Shown in pieces: positions 24,106-32,583 of a stretch of DNA of 64,000 nucleotides. The translations under genes and the position numbers were made by a program. Location: contig OY970224.1 of NCBI GenBank assembly GCA_963714035.1, positions 2,170,001 to 2,234,000 on the forward strand, in the 5' to 3' direction. The first letter of the stretch is position 1, and the number at the start of each line of letters is the position of its first letter. The notes beneath the pieces are model-generated. The model saw only the letters and a list, made by a program, of their open reading frames with translations, searched no databases and was not told where the DNA came from. This stretch comes from DATFVB01 sp963714035 (lineage in GTDB: Bacteria > Acidobacteriota > Thermoanaerobaculia > UBA5066 > DATFVB01).

Positions 24106-25542
24106 CTACCTCGCGCCGCGGCCCGTGAGCACGATCGGCACAGTGAGCATCAAAATCTTCAAATCCAGGAACGGCGTCCAGGTGTCGATGTACTTGAGAT
24201 CGAGCGCCATCCAGCGGTCGAAATCGGGAATCTCGTTCCGGCCGGAGATCTGCCAGAGACATGTCAGCCCCGGCTTCATCGAGAGTCGCCGCCGCTGCCA
24301 GGGCTCGTATCGCGCGACTTCTTCGGGGAGAGGAGGCCGCGGGCCCACGAGGCTCATGTCGCCTTTCAGCACGTTCCAGAGCTGCGGCAGCTCGTCGATC
24401 GAGAATCGCCGGAGGAGCTTTCCGGCGGGAGTCAGCCGGGGGTCGTGCGCGATCTTGAAGACGGGGCCGGACATCTCGTTCAAGTGGCTCAATTCGGAGA
24501 GACGCTCCTCGGCGCCCGCGACCATCGTCCGGTACTTCAGGAGCGTGAACGGCCGCCCGCTCAGCCCGCAGCGCTTCTGCCGGAAGAGCACCGGGCCGCG
24601 CGAGGTGAGTCTCACGGCGGCGGCGGCCAGGAGCTGGATGGGCAGGGTGACCGCGAGCAGCGCGACCGCGATCACGAGGTCGATCCCGCGCTTCCCGGCG
24701 AGCAGAACGGGATTGGTGGGCACGGTCGTGAAGGTCAGGAGCGGGACGCCGTCGAGCTCCTCGAGAATCGGCCGCGCGATGACGTGCGGAAAGAGGTCGA
24801 GGGCGACGTGGGAGCGCACGCCGTGGCGCTCGGCCGCGAGCATCGCCCCCTCGAAATCCTCGAGCCTCCCGCGCTCGATCGCGAAGATGACCTCGTCGAC
24901 GATCTCGCGCGCGAGGATCGCTTCGAGATCGCCGATCGCTCCGAGCTTCTTCCAGCGCCCGTCGGAGGCGATCGCTCCGCCGGAGCCGTCGTCGAGATAG
25001 CCGAGCACGCGGAAGCCCCAGTGCGGGTGGGCTTCGAGAAACTGCGCCATCGCCACCGCGCGCGATCCGGTGCCCGCGAGCACGACCGAGCGGAAGTTCA
25101 GACCGCGCGACCGCGCGCTCTGCGCGGCGCTCCGGATCACGAGCTTCTCGGAGGCGAGCAGGCCGAAATCGATGAACGCGAAGAGGAAGAGGAACGGGCG
25201 AGAGACGTACGTCAGCCGGAACGCGTAGACCAGGAGCGCGAGTGTGGCCGTGCCGAAGAAAACCGCCTTCACCGCGGCCCAGAGCTCCTCCCAGAGCGGA
25301 AGCGTCCGCCGGCTCGAATAGAAACCCGCCGCGACGAGGCAGAGCGCGTACACGGGCAGGACGAGCGCGAGGACGAGGAAATACCGGGAGAAGGGATAGA
25401 GCGGCCCCGCGAACTGCGCCGGCCAGAGCACGCGCAGAGCGCGGTTGCGAAGGACGTACGCGGCGAGCAGCGAGACGGCCGTCAGCAGGAGATCGGCCGC
25501 CATCAGCCCGCCGGCGAGCGCCCGCGCGCGCTGTCTCAACAT
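24106..25542 (-). CDS. Polyprenyl-phosphate sugar-1-phosphate transferase (WbaP/WcaJ type)
   Basis: 478 residues. Four N-terminal transmembrane helices, a soluble CoA-binding-like Rossmann domain (FRSVVLAGTGSRAVAMAQFL, LGYLDDGSGG), a fifth membrane segment (KRGIDLVIAVALLAVTLPIQ) and the C-terminal bacterial sugar transferase domain with FRQKRCGLSGRPFTLLKYRTM, DELPQLWNVLKGDMSLVGPRPPL and MKPGLTCLWQISGRNE. It transfers a hexose-1-phosphate from a nucleotide sugar to undecaprenyl phosphate, the first committed step of exopolysaccharide or O-antigen repeat synthesis. It is on the same strand as the glycosyltransferase run at 26069-30206, but separated from it by about 525 bases. Confidence 0.93.
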   Translation of the reverse strand: MLRQRARALAGGLMAADLLLTAVSLLAAYVLRNRALRVLWPAQFAGPLYPFSRYFLVLALVLPVYALCLVAAGFYSSRRTLPLWEELWAAVKAVFFGTATLALLVYAFRLTYVSRPFLFLFAFIDFGLLASEKLVIRSAAQSARSRGLNFRSVVLAGTGSRAVAMAQFLEAHPHWGFRVLGYLDDGSGGAIASDGRWKKLGAIGDLEAILAREIVDEVIFAIERGRLEDFEGAMLAAERHGVRSHVALDLFPHVIARPILEELDGVPLLTFTTVPTNPVLLAGKRGIDLVIAVALLAVTLPIQLLAAAAVRLTSRGPVLFRQKRCGLSGRPFTLLKYRTMVAGAEERLSELSHLNEMSGPVFKIAHDPRLTPAGKLLRRFSIDELPQLWNVLKGDMSLVGPRPPLPEEVARYEPWQRRRLSMKPGLTCLWQISGRNEIPDFDRWMALDLKYIDTWTPFLDLKILMLTVPIVLTGRGAR

Positions 25543-26068
25543 GCGCCTAGGAGTCTAACTGCAACCTCTCAGCAAAAGGCAGGACGGCGCACAAATTCGA
25601 AGCACGAAACGAGCGCGCGCCGGAGGCGCAGCCGCGAAGCGGCCGGCGCAACGCGGCGTGCGTGGCGTTCGCCGCGCACGCCGGTGCGCGAGAAATTTCG
25701 AAAGCCGAAGCAAATTCAAATGACCGAAATTCAAAATCCGAAACGGGGTTCACATTCGGACGATCGGCCCCACCGTCTCCTCCGGATTTGGATCTTCGAA
25801 CCTGCCAGTTTCGCAGCCTGGCGAAGTGCCACGGGATAACGACATCTCTCTCGTTGTGAAATTTGAATTTGGAGTTTGTTTCGAATTGGCCGGCACGCCT
25901 ACGGCGCTTGGCGATTGCATCAAGGAGGTGGGGCGGCATCGCTCCGCTCGAAGCAAACGTATTCGCTCGGTCGCCGGATGCGGCCGCAATACCGAAATTG
26001 GGATTTCGAGTTTCCGACGCGCCAGAACTGCCGGCAGGGAACACCCTGCCGACACGTTCGTTGGTCGC
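25543..26068. other. Non-coding 525-bp stretch with inverted repeats
   Basis: No convincing gene. It is markedly more AT-rich than its surroundings between about 25690 and 25900. Visible structure: an 8-bp GC hairpin (25655-25662 / 25675-25682), and an 11-bp perfect inverted pair caaattcaaat (25711-25721) and atttgaatttg (25861-25871) enclosing about 140 bases. It separates the glycosyltransferase run from the sugar-1-phosphate transferase gene. Confidence 0.6.
26032..26051 (-). terminator. Hairpin just after the glycosyltransferase run
   Basis: Perfect 8-bp stem cggcaggg/ccctgccg with loop aaca, 18 bases past the stop at 26069. It lacks a T tract. It is a likely transcription end or stabilising 3' hairpin for the four-gene glycosyltransferase unit. 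Confidence 0.45.
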
Positions 26069-27157
26069 CTATTTTCCCCGTAATGCCTCCTCATAAGCAT
26101 CGGTGACGGCCTCCCAGCGGTAACGCTCCCGAACCCGCGCTCTCGCCCTTTCCGAAAATACGGCGGCCGGACCCGGGTCGTCCACGAGCGCGTCGAAAAT
26201 CCGCGTGAGCGTCTCGGGCCGCCGGGCATCGAACGGCATTCCCGCGTCGCCGCAGACCTCCCGGTTCTCCGGCGTGTCGTGATACGCAACGATCCGGCCC
26301 GCGCCCATCGCCTCGACGAGCGCCGGATGGGTCCCGCCGACTTCCGTCGCCTGCACGTAGGCGCGCGCGTGAAAGAGCAGCTCCCGATACCCCTCGCCGT
26401 ACACGGCGCCCGCAAAGAGGACGCGAGGGTCGGCGGCGCGGCGGACGCGCGCGATGTATTCCGCCGCGTAAGGCGCATCGCCGACGACGACGAGGGGCAG
26501 CTCTCCGCGCGCCTCCCGATACGCCTCGACGACCGCCAGCGCGTTGTTCTCGGGCTCCAGACGGGAGACGTAGAGGAAATATCGCTCGGGGACGATTCCG
26601 AGCCGCTCCAGCGCGGCGGTCGACGACGGCGGTTCGAGGTCCCCGCCGTAGGGAATGACGAGCGGGTCGATCCCGAACGTCTCGGCGTAGTAGCGGCGGA
26701 TCACCTCCGCGTCCGTCACGACGACGTCGGGCAGCGCGGTCGAGAGCCGCTCGGAGATCGCGTACGCCGCGCGGCCCGCGGCGCTCCATTTCCGCCGGTT
26801 CCGCTCCAGCCCGTCGACGTTGAGGAGCACGCGCGCGCCGGAGACCTTCGGGATTCCGCAGAACGCCGCCGTGATCGCGTTGCAGAAGAGCACCGCGTCG
26901 TAGCCGCGGCGGGCGGCGTGGATCGCCGAGAGCATCGCGTGCACGACCGTGTCGAGGTACTTCGAGCGAATCGTCGGGAGGACGACGACCCGCACGTCGC
27001 CGACCTTCGCGAGCGACGGGTCCGTGTAGTGGGTCCGGCAGTACACCGTGACGTCGTGACCGCGGCGGACCAGACGCCGCGACAGCTCGTCGGCGAACGT
27101 CTCGAATCCTCCGTAGCGGGGAGGGATCCCGCGCGTCCCGAGAATCGCGATCTTCAC
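26069..27157 (-). CDS. Family 4 glycosyltransferase (DUF1972/rhamnosyltransferase-like)
   Basis: 362 residues from a GTG whose bases overlap the previous stop (GTGA). The N-terminus IAILGTRGIPPRYGGFETFADELSRRL is the hallmark of the DUF1972 group of GT-B enzymes, followed by DVTVYCRTHY and VLLNVDGLERNRRKW. The C-terminal half carries GT4 motifs: YFLYVSRLEPENN, LPLVVVGDAPYAAEY, VLFAGAVYGEGYRELLFHAR and YVQATEVGGTHPALVEAMGAGR, the last being the nucleotide-sugar binding EX7E-like loop. It likely adds a deoxyhexose or related sugar to a lipid-linked repeat unit at the cytoplasmic face. Last gene of the coupled run. Confidence 0.9.
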   Translation of the reverse strand: MKIAILGTRGIPPRYGGFETFADELSRRLVRRGHDVTVYCRTHYTDPSLAKVGDVRVVVLPTIRSKYLDTVVHAMLSAIHAARRGYDAVLFCNAITAAFCGIPKVSGARVLLNVDGLERNRRKWSAAGRAAYAISERLSTALPDVVVTDAEVIRRYYAETFGIDPLVIPYGGDLEPPSSTAALERLGIVPERYFLYVSRLEPENNALAVVEAYREARGELPLVVVGDAPYAAEYIARVRRAADPRVLFAGAVYGEGYRELLFHARAYVQATEVGGTHPALVEAMGAGRIVAYHDTPENREVCGDAGMPFDARRPETLTRIFDALVDDPGPAAVFSERARARVRERYRWEAVTDAYEEALRGK

Positions 27158-28110
27158 GGGACGTCTCCCCCGGGAGCCGCGGGCCGGCGCTTCGCCCCGA
27201 TCTCCGCGCGCTTTTCGAGGAGCCGGCGCCGGTTCTTCGCGAGCCACGAGAATGCCGGGAGCGACGACCGCTCCGCCGCGAGGCAGGCGCCGACGACGAC
27301 GAGATCGCGCGCGAGCGTCGGAAGCCTCCGGAACTCCCGGACCGGCGCGTTGTTGATCCGGAGCAGGAACCGGTTCTTCACCGAATGGTAGTTCGCGGCC
27401 TCGCTCATCTCGCGGCGGCGCTCCGGCAGGTTCCTCCGCCGGTGCCACGCGACCGCCTCGGGAACGAAGAGGCCGCGCCATCCGGCGGCGCGCAGCCGCA
27501 GCGCGAGGTCGGCGTCCTCGCGGTACAGGAAGAAGTCCTCGTCGAACCACCCGGTCGAGATCCGGACGGAGTCGAGGGCGGCCCGCCGATAGAACCCGGC
27601 GGCGCCCGTGACCCCGGCGATCTCGCGGGGACGCGCGTCGAGAACGGCGGAATCGGAAGCTCCCGAGTCGCGGTCGAAATGGCGCCCGGACGCCGTGAAG
27701 AAGATGCCGGTCGAGTCGACCGACGAAGTCGTGGCGAGATCCGCCCCTTCCGCGCGAAGGATCTTCCCGGAAGCGGAGCCCGCGTCGCCGGCATCCGCCG
27801 CATCCAGCCGGCGTGCGAGCGCCGCACAGAAGCCCGGATCGAGCCGGCAGTCGGGGTTGAGCGTGAGCACGTACCGACCCGAGGATCGCGCGATCCCGGC
27901 GTTGGCGCCGCCGGCGAACCCGAGATTCTTCTCCTGCGCGAGAAAGGCCGCCCCCTGCGCCGCCGCGATCGGGCGCGACCGCGACGGGTCGCCGTTCTCG
28001 ACGACGATCAGCTCGGTCGAGACGTCCCTCTGCGCCGCCGCCGCAGGAAGCGAGACCCGGAGGTCGTCGGCGGAGCCGTGGGAAACGACGACGATCGAGA
28101 CGTCTGTCAC
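27154..28110 (-). CDS. Family 2 glycosyltransferase
   Basis: 318 residues from a GTG start. GT-A fold: DVSIVVVSHGSADDL, ELIVVENGD, NLGFAGGANAGIA, YVLTLNPDCRLDP (DxD-like metal site NPDC), GFYRRAALDSV and FFLYREDADLALRLRAAGWR (the ED...DL catalytic region). The pattern is that of rhamnosyl-type GT2 enzymes (WcaA/RfbN-like). The start lies at the end of a 14-bp tandem triplication that creates two four-codon mini-reading frames between this gene and the previous one; the last of these overlaps the GTG by four bases. Its own stop overlaps the next gene by four bases. Confidence 0.9.
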   Translation of the reverse strand: MTDVSIVVVSHGSADDLRVSLPAAAAQRDVSTELIVVENGDPSRSRPIAAAQGAAFLAQEKNLGFAGGANAGIARSSGRYVLTLNPDCRLDPGFCAALARRLDAADAGDAGSASGKILRAEGADLATTSSVDSTGIFFTASGRHFDRDSGASDSAVLDARPREIAGVTGAAGFYRRAALDSVRISTGWFDEDFFLYREDADLALRLRAAGWRGLFVPEAVAWHRRRNLPERRREMSEAANYHSVKNRFLLRINNAPVREFRRLPTLARDLVVVGACLAAERSSLPAFSWLAKNRRRLLEKRAEIGAKRRPAAPGGDVP

Positions 28111-28148
28111 GAGAGCGCCATCACGAGAGCGCCATCACGAGAGCGCCG
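28107..28148. repeat. 14-bp tandem repeat, three copies, at a stop/start junction
   Basis: Unit tcacgagagcgcca at 28107-28120 and 28121-28134, and a third copy (last base changed) at 28135-28148. On the minus strand each unit reads tggcgctctcgtga, so the upstream stop TGA is followed by ATG GCG CTC TCG TGA twice before the GTG of the next gene. Confidence 0.95.
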
Positions 28149-29088
28149 CCCCTAACGCGCGCCGATAGGCGCGGAACGCCTCCCGCCGCAGGCGCGGCGG
28201 ATTTCGCCGAAACGGGAGGAGCGAGGCCCGGAGGACCATCCCCGAGGCGACGAGACCGCGGAAGAGGAGCGCGGCCGCGGCCCCGTGATGCTTTCGCCAG
28301 AACGCGATCGCGTTCCGGTAGTAGATCGGAAGGAACCGGTCGTACCCCAGGCGCCGCATGGACGCGCCCCCCGCGTGCTCGAAGACGGCGCGCGGACAAT
28401 ACACGATTTTCCCGGCGGCGCGGAGCCTCGCGCACAGATCGACGTCTTCCCACCATGCCGGAACGAATCGCGGATCGAAGCCGCCGATCCCTGCGAACGC
28501 GTCTCGGCGAACCGCGAGCACGGCGGCCGCCGGCTGCTCGACCTCGAACTCCTCGTCGCGGCCGCGGCCGAGATACCGGTCCCGCGCGCGGCCGCGGTTC
28601 CGGGGGAAGGCGCGATCGATCAGCAGGAGCTCCCGGGCGGCCTGCGCGAGCGTCGGCAGCCGCCGCAGCTGGAATGTTTCCTGGTCTTCTTCTCCTCCGC
28701 CGGGGGGCGAGGTTTCATCGTTCCGCGGCGCGATCAGCCGGGGCGCCACCGCGGCCCGGTCGGGATGCGCGGCGAAGGCCGAGGCGATCGCCCCGAAGGC
28801 GTCGCCGGTCGCGCGCGCGTCCGGGTTCACGAGGAGCAGAACTTCTCCCTTCGCGTGCGCGGCGCCGTGGTTGACCGCCGGGCCGAAGCCGATGTTCTCC
28901 GACAGGACCGCCAGACGCACGTCCGGCCAGTGCCGCCGGATCTCCCCGCCGGGCGGCGTGTCGGAGTGGTTGTCGACCAGGATGAGCTCCGCGGCTTCCG
29001 GCGACCGGCGGCGCGCCGCGGCGAGGCTCTCGACGCATTCGTCCAGGTCGCGGCCGGAATTCCAGGAGACGACGACGATCGAGATCAA
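28135..29088 (-). CDS. Family 2 glycosyltransferase (TTG start)
   Basis: 317 residues. GT-A motifs: ISIVVVSWNSGRDLDECVESL, ELILVDNHSDTPPGG, ENIGFGPAVNHGAA, VLLLVNPDARATGD, VLAVRRDAFAGIGGFDPRFVPAWWEDVDLCARLRAAG (catalytic ED). The start is a TTG at 29088, overlapping the preceding TGA as TTGA; no closer ATG or GTG precedes the first strand. The C-terminus is basic with an amphipathic helix, likely membrane-associated. The position in a coupled run of glycosyltransferases implies assembly of a polysaccharide repeat unit; donor and acceptor sugars cannot be told from sequence. Confidence 0.88.
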   Translation of the reverse strand: MISIVVVSWNSGRDLDECVESLAAARRRSPEAAELILVDNHSDTPPGGEIRRHWPDVRLAVLSENIGFGPAVNHGAAHAKGEVLLLVNPDARATGDAFGAIASAFAAHPDRAAVAPRLIAPRNDETSPPGGGEEDQETFQLRRLPTLAQAARELLLIDRAFPRNRGRARDRYLGRGRDEEFEVEQPAAAVLAVRRDAFAGIGGFDPRFVPAWWEDVDLCARLRAAGKIVYCPRAVFEHAGGASMRRLGYDRFLPIYYRNAIAFWRKHHGAAAALLFRGLVASGMVLRASLLPFRRNPPRLRREAFRAYRRALGAALS

Positions 29089-30206
29089 GGACGGCGAGGC
29101 GGCGTCGCGGGAAATCCCGTCAGGAGCGGCTCCTTTCGGGGCTCCGTCAGGGCGTTCCAGGCCGCGCCGGGCCAGACGATCAGCGGAAGCAGCCAGCCGG
29201 CGGCGCCGAGCGCCCGGGCGTGCGCGAGATCGGCCCGCAGCAGGTCGCGAAGCCGGCGGCGAAGGAAGCCGTGATCGAAGTTCTTCAGCAGCGTCCGCCA
29301 ACGGTTCCGCGCCGTCCACAGAGCCTTCCGCCACGGCGTCCGGGCGCCCGTCATCGAGCCGTGGTGGAACGCGATCGCTTCGGGATCGAGCGCGAACCTC
29401 CATCCCGCGCGCGCGAGCCGGAGCGAGAGGTCGACGTCCTCGTAGTACGCGAAGAACGAATCGTCGAAGACCTGCCCGCCGGCGGAGATTCCGGCCAGAG
29501 CGGTCCGGCGGTACATCGCGGCCGTCGCGGACACGCCCGGCACCTCGATCGTCTCCGTCGGCGCCGCGAAGCGGTCGTCTCCCGAGAGCAGGGGCACGGC
29601 CTCCCCGCGCGCATTCCACGAGAGCCCGGCGGTGTCGATCGCCGCGTCCTTCTCGCGGAGCACCAGCCCCTGCGCGCCGGCGAGCCGGTCGTCGAAGGAG
29701 AGCCGGGCGGCGAGGCGGGCGGCGTAATCGGGCTCGAGACGCGCGTCGTTGTTCACGACGAGGAGGAACGGTCCGGCCGTGCGCGCGATCCCTTCGTTGA
29801 CTCCCCCCGCGAACCCGACGTTCGCGGTGAGGGGAACGACGCGGACCCCCGGAAATCGGGCGCGGATACCCTCCGCTTCCGCCGCCGCCGACGCGTTGTC
29901 GACGACGAGGATCTCGATTCCGACTCCCTGCTGGGCGAGAAGAGACTCGAGGCATCGGTCGAGCGCCGCGCCGCCGTCGCGGTTCACGACGATCGCCGAA
30001 ACCTCGGCCGTCGAACGCGCATCGGCGGAAAGGACATAGGGATCGGCCGGCCGGCGCTCGGCGTCGATCCGCCTTCGCCCGCCGTCGCCCTCCGAGAGCC
30101 GCGCCGAAGGCTCGGCGGAGGCGGGTTCGGCGCGGCGGATCCGCTCCTCTTCGTCGGGGGCTTCGTTTGACTTGTTTGACGGGGCGTTGTTCAATCCGCG
30201 ATTCAT
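29085..30206 (-). CDS. Family 2 glycosyltransferase with disordered N-terminus
   Basis: 373 residues. The first 65 residues are highly charged and probably disordered (rich in Glu, Arg and Ala). The GT-A domain then begins: VSAIVVNRDGGAALDRCLESLL, IEILVVDNASAAAEA, NVGFAGGVNEGIA, LLVVNNDARLEPDYAA, MYRRTALAGISAGGQVFDDSFFAYYEDVDLSLRLARAGWR. It is the most upstream gene of the run. Its ATG (30204-30206) and the ATG of serS on the other strand (30205-30207) share the palindrome CATG, so any promoter lies inside the coding region of one or the other; the true start may be further downstream in the charged region. Confidence 0.85.
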   Translation of the reverse strand: MNRGLNNAPSNKSNEAPDEEERIRRAEPASAEPSARLSEGDGGRRRIDAERRPADPYVLSADARSTAEVSAIVVNRDGGAALDRCLESLLAQQGVGIEILVVDNASAAAEAEGIRARFPGVRVVPLTANVGFAGGVNEGIARTAGPFLLVVNNDARLEPDYAARLAARLSFDDRLAGAQGLVLREKDAAIDTAGLSWNARGEAVPLLSGDDRFAAPTETIEVPGVSATAAMYRRTALAGISAGGQVFDDSFFAYYEDVDLSLRLARAGWRFALDPEAIAFHHGSMTGARTPWRKALWTARNRWRTLLKNFDHGFLRRRLRDLLRADLAHARALGAAGWLLPLIVWPGAAWNALTEPRKEPLLTGFPATPPRRP

Positions 30207-31458
30207 GTTAGCACGCGCTTTTCTCCGCGAGCATGCGGCGCGGCTCGCCTCCGAAATGCCGGAACGCTACGCCGGCGTGGACCTCGCGGGATATACGGAG
30301 GTCGAAGCGCGGCGCCGCGAGGTCGTGACGGAGCTCGAACGCCGCCGGCAGGACCGGAATCGCCTCACCGCCGGAAAAGAGCGCCCATCCCCCGAACGGG
30401 TCGCCGAAATCAAGCGCCTGAAGGAAGAGATTGGAGCCCTCGAAGGCGACGAGCGCCGGTGCGAGGCCGACCTCGAGAAGATCGAGCAGTGGATTCCGAA
30501 CGTGCCGCACGAGTCGGTCCCGCGCGGCAAGGACGAGTCGGCGAACCGCGAGGAGCGCCGCGTCGGGACGCCGAAAGCGTTCGCGTTCCCGCCCCGGCCG
30601 CACTGGGAGATCGGCGAAGCGCTCGGAATCCTCGATTTCGACCGCGCCGCGAAAATCGCGGGCGCCCGGTTCTCGCTCCAGTTCGACGCGGGCGCCCGGC
30701 TCGAGCGCGCGCTCGCCGCCTTCATGCTCGACCTCCACACGGAAGAGCACGGCTACCGCGAAGTGCTTCCGCCGTTCATGGCCAACGCCGCGTCCCTCTT
30801 CGGGACGGGGCAGCTCCCGAAATTCGGGGAAGACCTCTTCCGCGCCGGCGACTACTGGCTGATTCCGACCGCGGAAGTGCCCCTGACGAACATCCATCGC
30901 GACGAGATCGTCGAGGGATCGGCCCTCCCGATCCGGTACGTCGCGGGGACGCCGTGCTTCCGCGCCGAAGCAGGCGCGGCGGGACGCGACACGCGCGGAC
31001 TCATCCGCCTCCACCAGTTCGACAAGGTCGAGCTCGTCTGGTTCTCGCGGCCGGAAGCGTCTTTCGACGCTCTCGAAAGCCTCACCGGCCACGCCGAGGA
31101 GGTCCTGCGGCGCCTCGGCCTGCCCTACCGCGTCGTCGCGCTCTCGACCGGCGACCTCGGTTTCGGGGCCGCGAAGACGTACGACATCGAGGTCTGGCTT
31201 CCGGGGCAGAACGGCTACCGGGAGATTTCCTCGTGCTCGAACTTCACCGACTTCCAGGCGCGCCGCGCGAACATCCGTTTCCGCGCCGGAGAGTCGGAGA
31301 AGCCGGAGCTCGTCCATACCCTCAACGGCTCGGGAGTCGCGATCGGCCGCACGATCGTCGCGATCCTCGAGAACGGCCAGCGCGAGGACGGCTCGGTCGA
31401 AATACCTCCCGCGCTCGTCCCGTACATGGGCGGGCTGACCGAGATCCGTTCCCGCTGA
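30205..31458 (+). CDS. serS: Seryl-tRNA synthetase
   Basis: 417 residues, normal length. It charges tRNA-Ser. An N-terminal long-helix coiled-coil arm (about residues 28-100) that grips the long variable arm of tRNA-Ser is followed by a class II catalytic core: motif 2 region FRAEAGAAGRDTRGLIRLHQFDKVEL and motif 3 LNGSGVAIGRTIVAILENGQ, plus EISSCSNFTDFQARR, all hallmark SerRS segments. The ATG at 30205 gives the usual LARAFLREH start. A TTG 11 codons upstream is possible. A tRNA-Ser gene lies 630 bases downstream. It is divergent from, and overlapping by start codon with, a glycosyltransferase gene. Confidence 0.97.
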   Translation: MLARAFLREHAARLASEMPERYAGVDLAGYTEVEARRREVVTELERRRQDRNRLTAGKERPSPERVAEIKRLKEEIGALEGDERRCEADLEKIEQWIPNVPHESVPRGKDESANREERRVGTPKAFAFPPRPHWEIGEALGILDFDRAAKIAGARFSLQFDAGARLERALAAFMLDLHTEEHGYREVLPPFMANAASLFGTGQLPKFGEDLFRAGDYWLIPTAEVPLTNIHRDEIVEGSALPIRYVAGTPCFRAEAGAAGRDTRGLIRLHQFDKVELVWFSRPEASFDALESLTGHAEEVLRRLGLPYRVVALSTGDLGFGAAKTYDIEVWLPGQNGYREISSCSNFTDFQARRANIRFRAGESEKPELVHTLNGSGVAIGRTIVAILENGQREDGSVEIPPALVPYMGGLTEIRSR

Positions 31459-31463
31459 CGAAG

Positions 31464-32075
31464 ATGAGCGGCGTCGCCGCGATCCTCCTCGCGGCCGGCG
31501 GCTCCCGCCGCTTCGGCTCGCCGAAACAGCTCCATCGCGTCGGCGGGGTATCCCTCGTGCGGCGCGCCGCGGAGACCGCACGATCCGCCGGCTGCCGACC
31601 GCTCGTCGTCGTCCTCGGCGCGGCGGCGGACGCGATCGCGCCCGAGCTCGATCCCGGCGCGTGCGCCATCGTCGTCCACGAGGGGTGGAGAGAGGGAATG
31701 GGATCGTCGATCCGGGCCGGTGTGGCGCGGCTGCGCGAAGAGGCGCCCGACTGCCCCGCCGCGCTCCTCCTGCTCGCCGATCAGCCGGCGGTCTCCGAGC
31801 CGCTCCTCCGCGCGCTCATCGAACGCTTCCGGCTCGGGCCCGAGCCCGCGGCGGCCTGCCGCTACGGAGGCATCCTCGGGCCGCCGGCGATCTTTTCGGC
31901 GTCTCTGTTCGAAGAGCTCGAGTCGCTCTCGGGCGACGAAGGGGCGCGATCGCTCCTCCGCTCCGGGCGGATCGCGGTCGCGGAGATCGATTTCCCGGAA
32001 GGGGTCAACGACGTCGACCAACCGCCGGACGCGCGCGCTGAACGGCGAGCGTCGCGCAATGAATCGCCGGGTTAA
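31464..32075 (+). CDS. MocA-like molybdenum cofactor nucleotidyltransferase
   Basis: 203 residues of the NTP-transferase (MobA-like) fold. The N-terminal signature AAILLAAGGSRRFGSPKQL binds the nucleotide phosphates, VVHEGWREGMGSSIRAGV is characteristic of the MocA/CoxI-associated branch, and ALLLLADQPAVSEPLL contains the metal-binding Asp. A final DFPEGVNDVDQPPD matches the family end (VNDIDTPED). MocA adds CMP to molybdopterin for xanthine-dehydrogenase-type enzymes. None of those enzymes is seen nearby, so a different nucleotidyl transfer is possible. It starts five bases after serS and ends 12 bases before tRNA-Ser. Confidence 0.88.
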   Translation: MSGVAAILLAAGGSRRFGSPKQLHRVGGVSLVRRAAETARSAGCRPLVVVLGAAADAIAPELDPGACAIVVHEGWREGMGSSIRAGVARLREEAPDCPAALLLLADQPAVSEPLLRALIERFRLGPEPAAACRYGGILGPPAIFSASLFEELESLSGDEGARSLLRSGRIAVAEIDFPEGVNDVDQPPDARAERRASRNESPG

Positions 32076-32087
32076 GATTCCTTCGCC

Positions 32088-32583
<496 letters not shown>

